A stretch of DNA of 6,825 nt from Christensenella sp. UBA1782 (GTDB lineage Bacteria > Bacillota > Clostridia > Christensenellales > DTU072), in the NCBI GenBank assembly GCA_002315475.1, contig DCGI01000006.1, positions 1 to 6,825 on the forward strand, given 5' to 3'. The notes under the pieces were generated by a model that was not told where the DNA came from, searched no databases, and saw only the letters and a list, made by a program, of their open reading frames with translations. The position numbers and the translations under genes are program-made. Positions 6,594 to 6,825 of this stretch are shown here, piece by piece; the first letter of the stretch is position 1, and each line of letters begins with the position of its first letter.

Positions 6594-6600
6594 CTCCTTT
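6594..6600 (-). promoter_or_regulatory. Ribosome binding site overlapping the upstream stop codon
   Basis: On the minus strand the sequence reads TAAAAGGAG: the TAA stop of the TrpB-like gene (6602-6600) shares its last base with AAAGGAG, and the hydrolase ATG follows 8 nt later. This arrangement favours translational coupling of the two genes and decides the start at 6585. Confidence 0.85.
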
Positions 6601-6825
6601 TATTCTTCCACTTTGGGTAATCTCGCAAAAGATGCCAATAATTCGGCATCGGTCGGGACGGAGTCGGACATCGTTCCTTCGTTAAAGGCCTTATAGGCGG
6701 TCAAATCGAAATACCCTGTCCCCGTCAACCCGAACAGAATAACCTTTTTCTCTCCCGTTTTTTTACAACGCAGAGCTTCGTCGATTGCCGCACGAATGGC
6801 GTGCGAACTTTCGGGAGCGGGCAAT
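6600..6825 (-). CDS. TrpB2-like PLP-dependent enzyme, C-terminal part only
   Basis: The visible 74 residues are the C-terminal end of a tryptophan synthase beta-like protein; the 5' part lies beyond the window, and the first visible codon (TTG at 6824, Leu) is internal, not a start. LPAPESSHAIRAAIDEAL matches the TrpB2 'P-A-P-E-S-x-H-A-I' segment, which in TrpB1 reads 'P-A-L-E-x-x-H-A'. KKVILFGLTGTGYFDLTAY matches the 'V-I-L-f-x-l-T/S-G-x-G-x-F-D-x-x-A-Y' segment that closes the PLP phosphate site in TrpB2 and differs from the 'S-G-R-G-D-K-D' of TrpB1. TrpB2-type proteins condense serine with indole in vitro, but in many genomes they stand apart from trp operons and their role is open. Here the neighbour is a glycoside hydrolase, not trpA. 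The catalytic lysine cannot be checked as it is outside the window. Confidence 0.87.
   Translation of the reverse strand, partial: LPAPESSHAIRAAIDEALRCKKTGEKKVILFGLTGTGYFDLTAYKAFNEGTMSDSVPTDAELLASFARLPKVEE

Overview
The window most likely comes from a low-to-moderate GC Gram-positive anaerobe (Bacillota, Clostridia-like, plausibly gut-associated). Evidence: consensus AGGAGG-type ribosome binding sites on every visible start, a strict TTGACA/TATAAT promoter, strong hairpin-plus-T-run terminators, and fermentative or glycan-degrading gene content (GH38 alpha-mannosidase, a GH36-like hydrolase, a TrpB2-type protein, a long flavin reductase-like protein). The assignment is an inference from gene style; there is no rRNA or marker gene.

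Layout, left to right. (1) Positions 1-60 are a perfect 25-bp inverted repeat with a 10-nt loop at the window edge; it supplies the stop codon of a small minus-strand gene (11-445) encoding a beta-rich, CnaB/prealbumin-like 144-residue protein. That C-terminus is suspect. (2) A 122-bp gap (446-567) holds the ribosome binding site of that gene and the intrinsic terminator (519-553) of the next gene upstream on the same strand. (3) 568-3093, minus strand: a complete 841-residue GH38 alpha-mannosidase with all expected metal ligands. (4) 3094-3227 is a compact divergent control region with two well-formed promoters facing apart and a 12-bp perfect palindrome between them. (5) 3228-4172, plus strand: a 314-residue FMN-binding split-barrel (flavin reductase-like) protein with a C-terminal helical tail that resembles the PCP_red domain. 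(6) A bidirectional terminator (4186-4219) ends both this gene and the convergent one. (7) 4222-6585, minus strand: a 787-residue probable glycoside hydrolase with a clan GH-D-like (GH36/GH27-type) barrel, a possible discoidin-like module and a conserved C-terminal region. (8) 6600-6825, minus strand: the C-terminal end of a TrpB2-like PLP enzyme, running off the window; its stop codon abuts the ribosome binding site of the hydrolase, so the two are probably co-transcribed and perhaps translationally coupled.

How it fits together: both large hydrolases lack signal peptides and so probably act in the cytoplasm on imported mannose- or galactose-containing oligosaccharides, but no transporter or sugar regulator is in the window. 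The mannosidase and the flavin reductase-like gene share a control region and may be co-regulated. No gene-free stretch exceeds 300 bases. I saw no tRNA, rRNA, CRISPR array, transposase, or recognisable defence system. The points most worth a second look are the edge inverted repeat, the flavin reductase/PCP_red-like fusion and the poorly classifiable 787-residue hydrolase.
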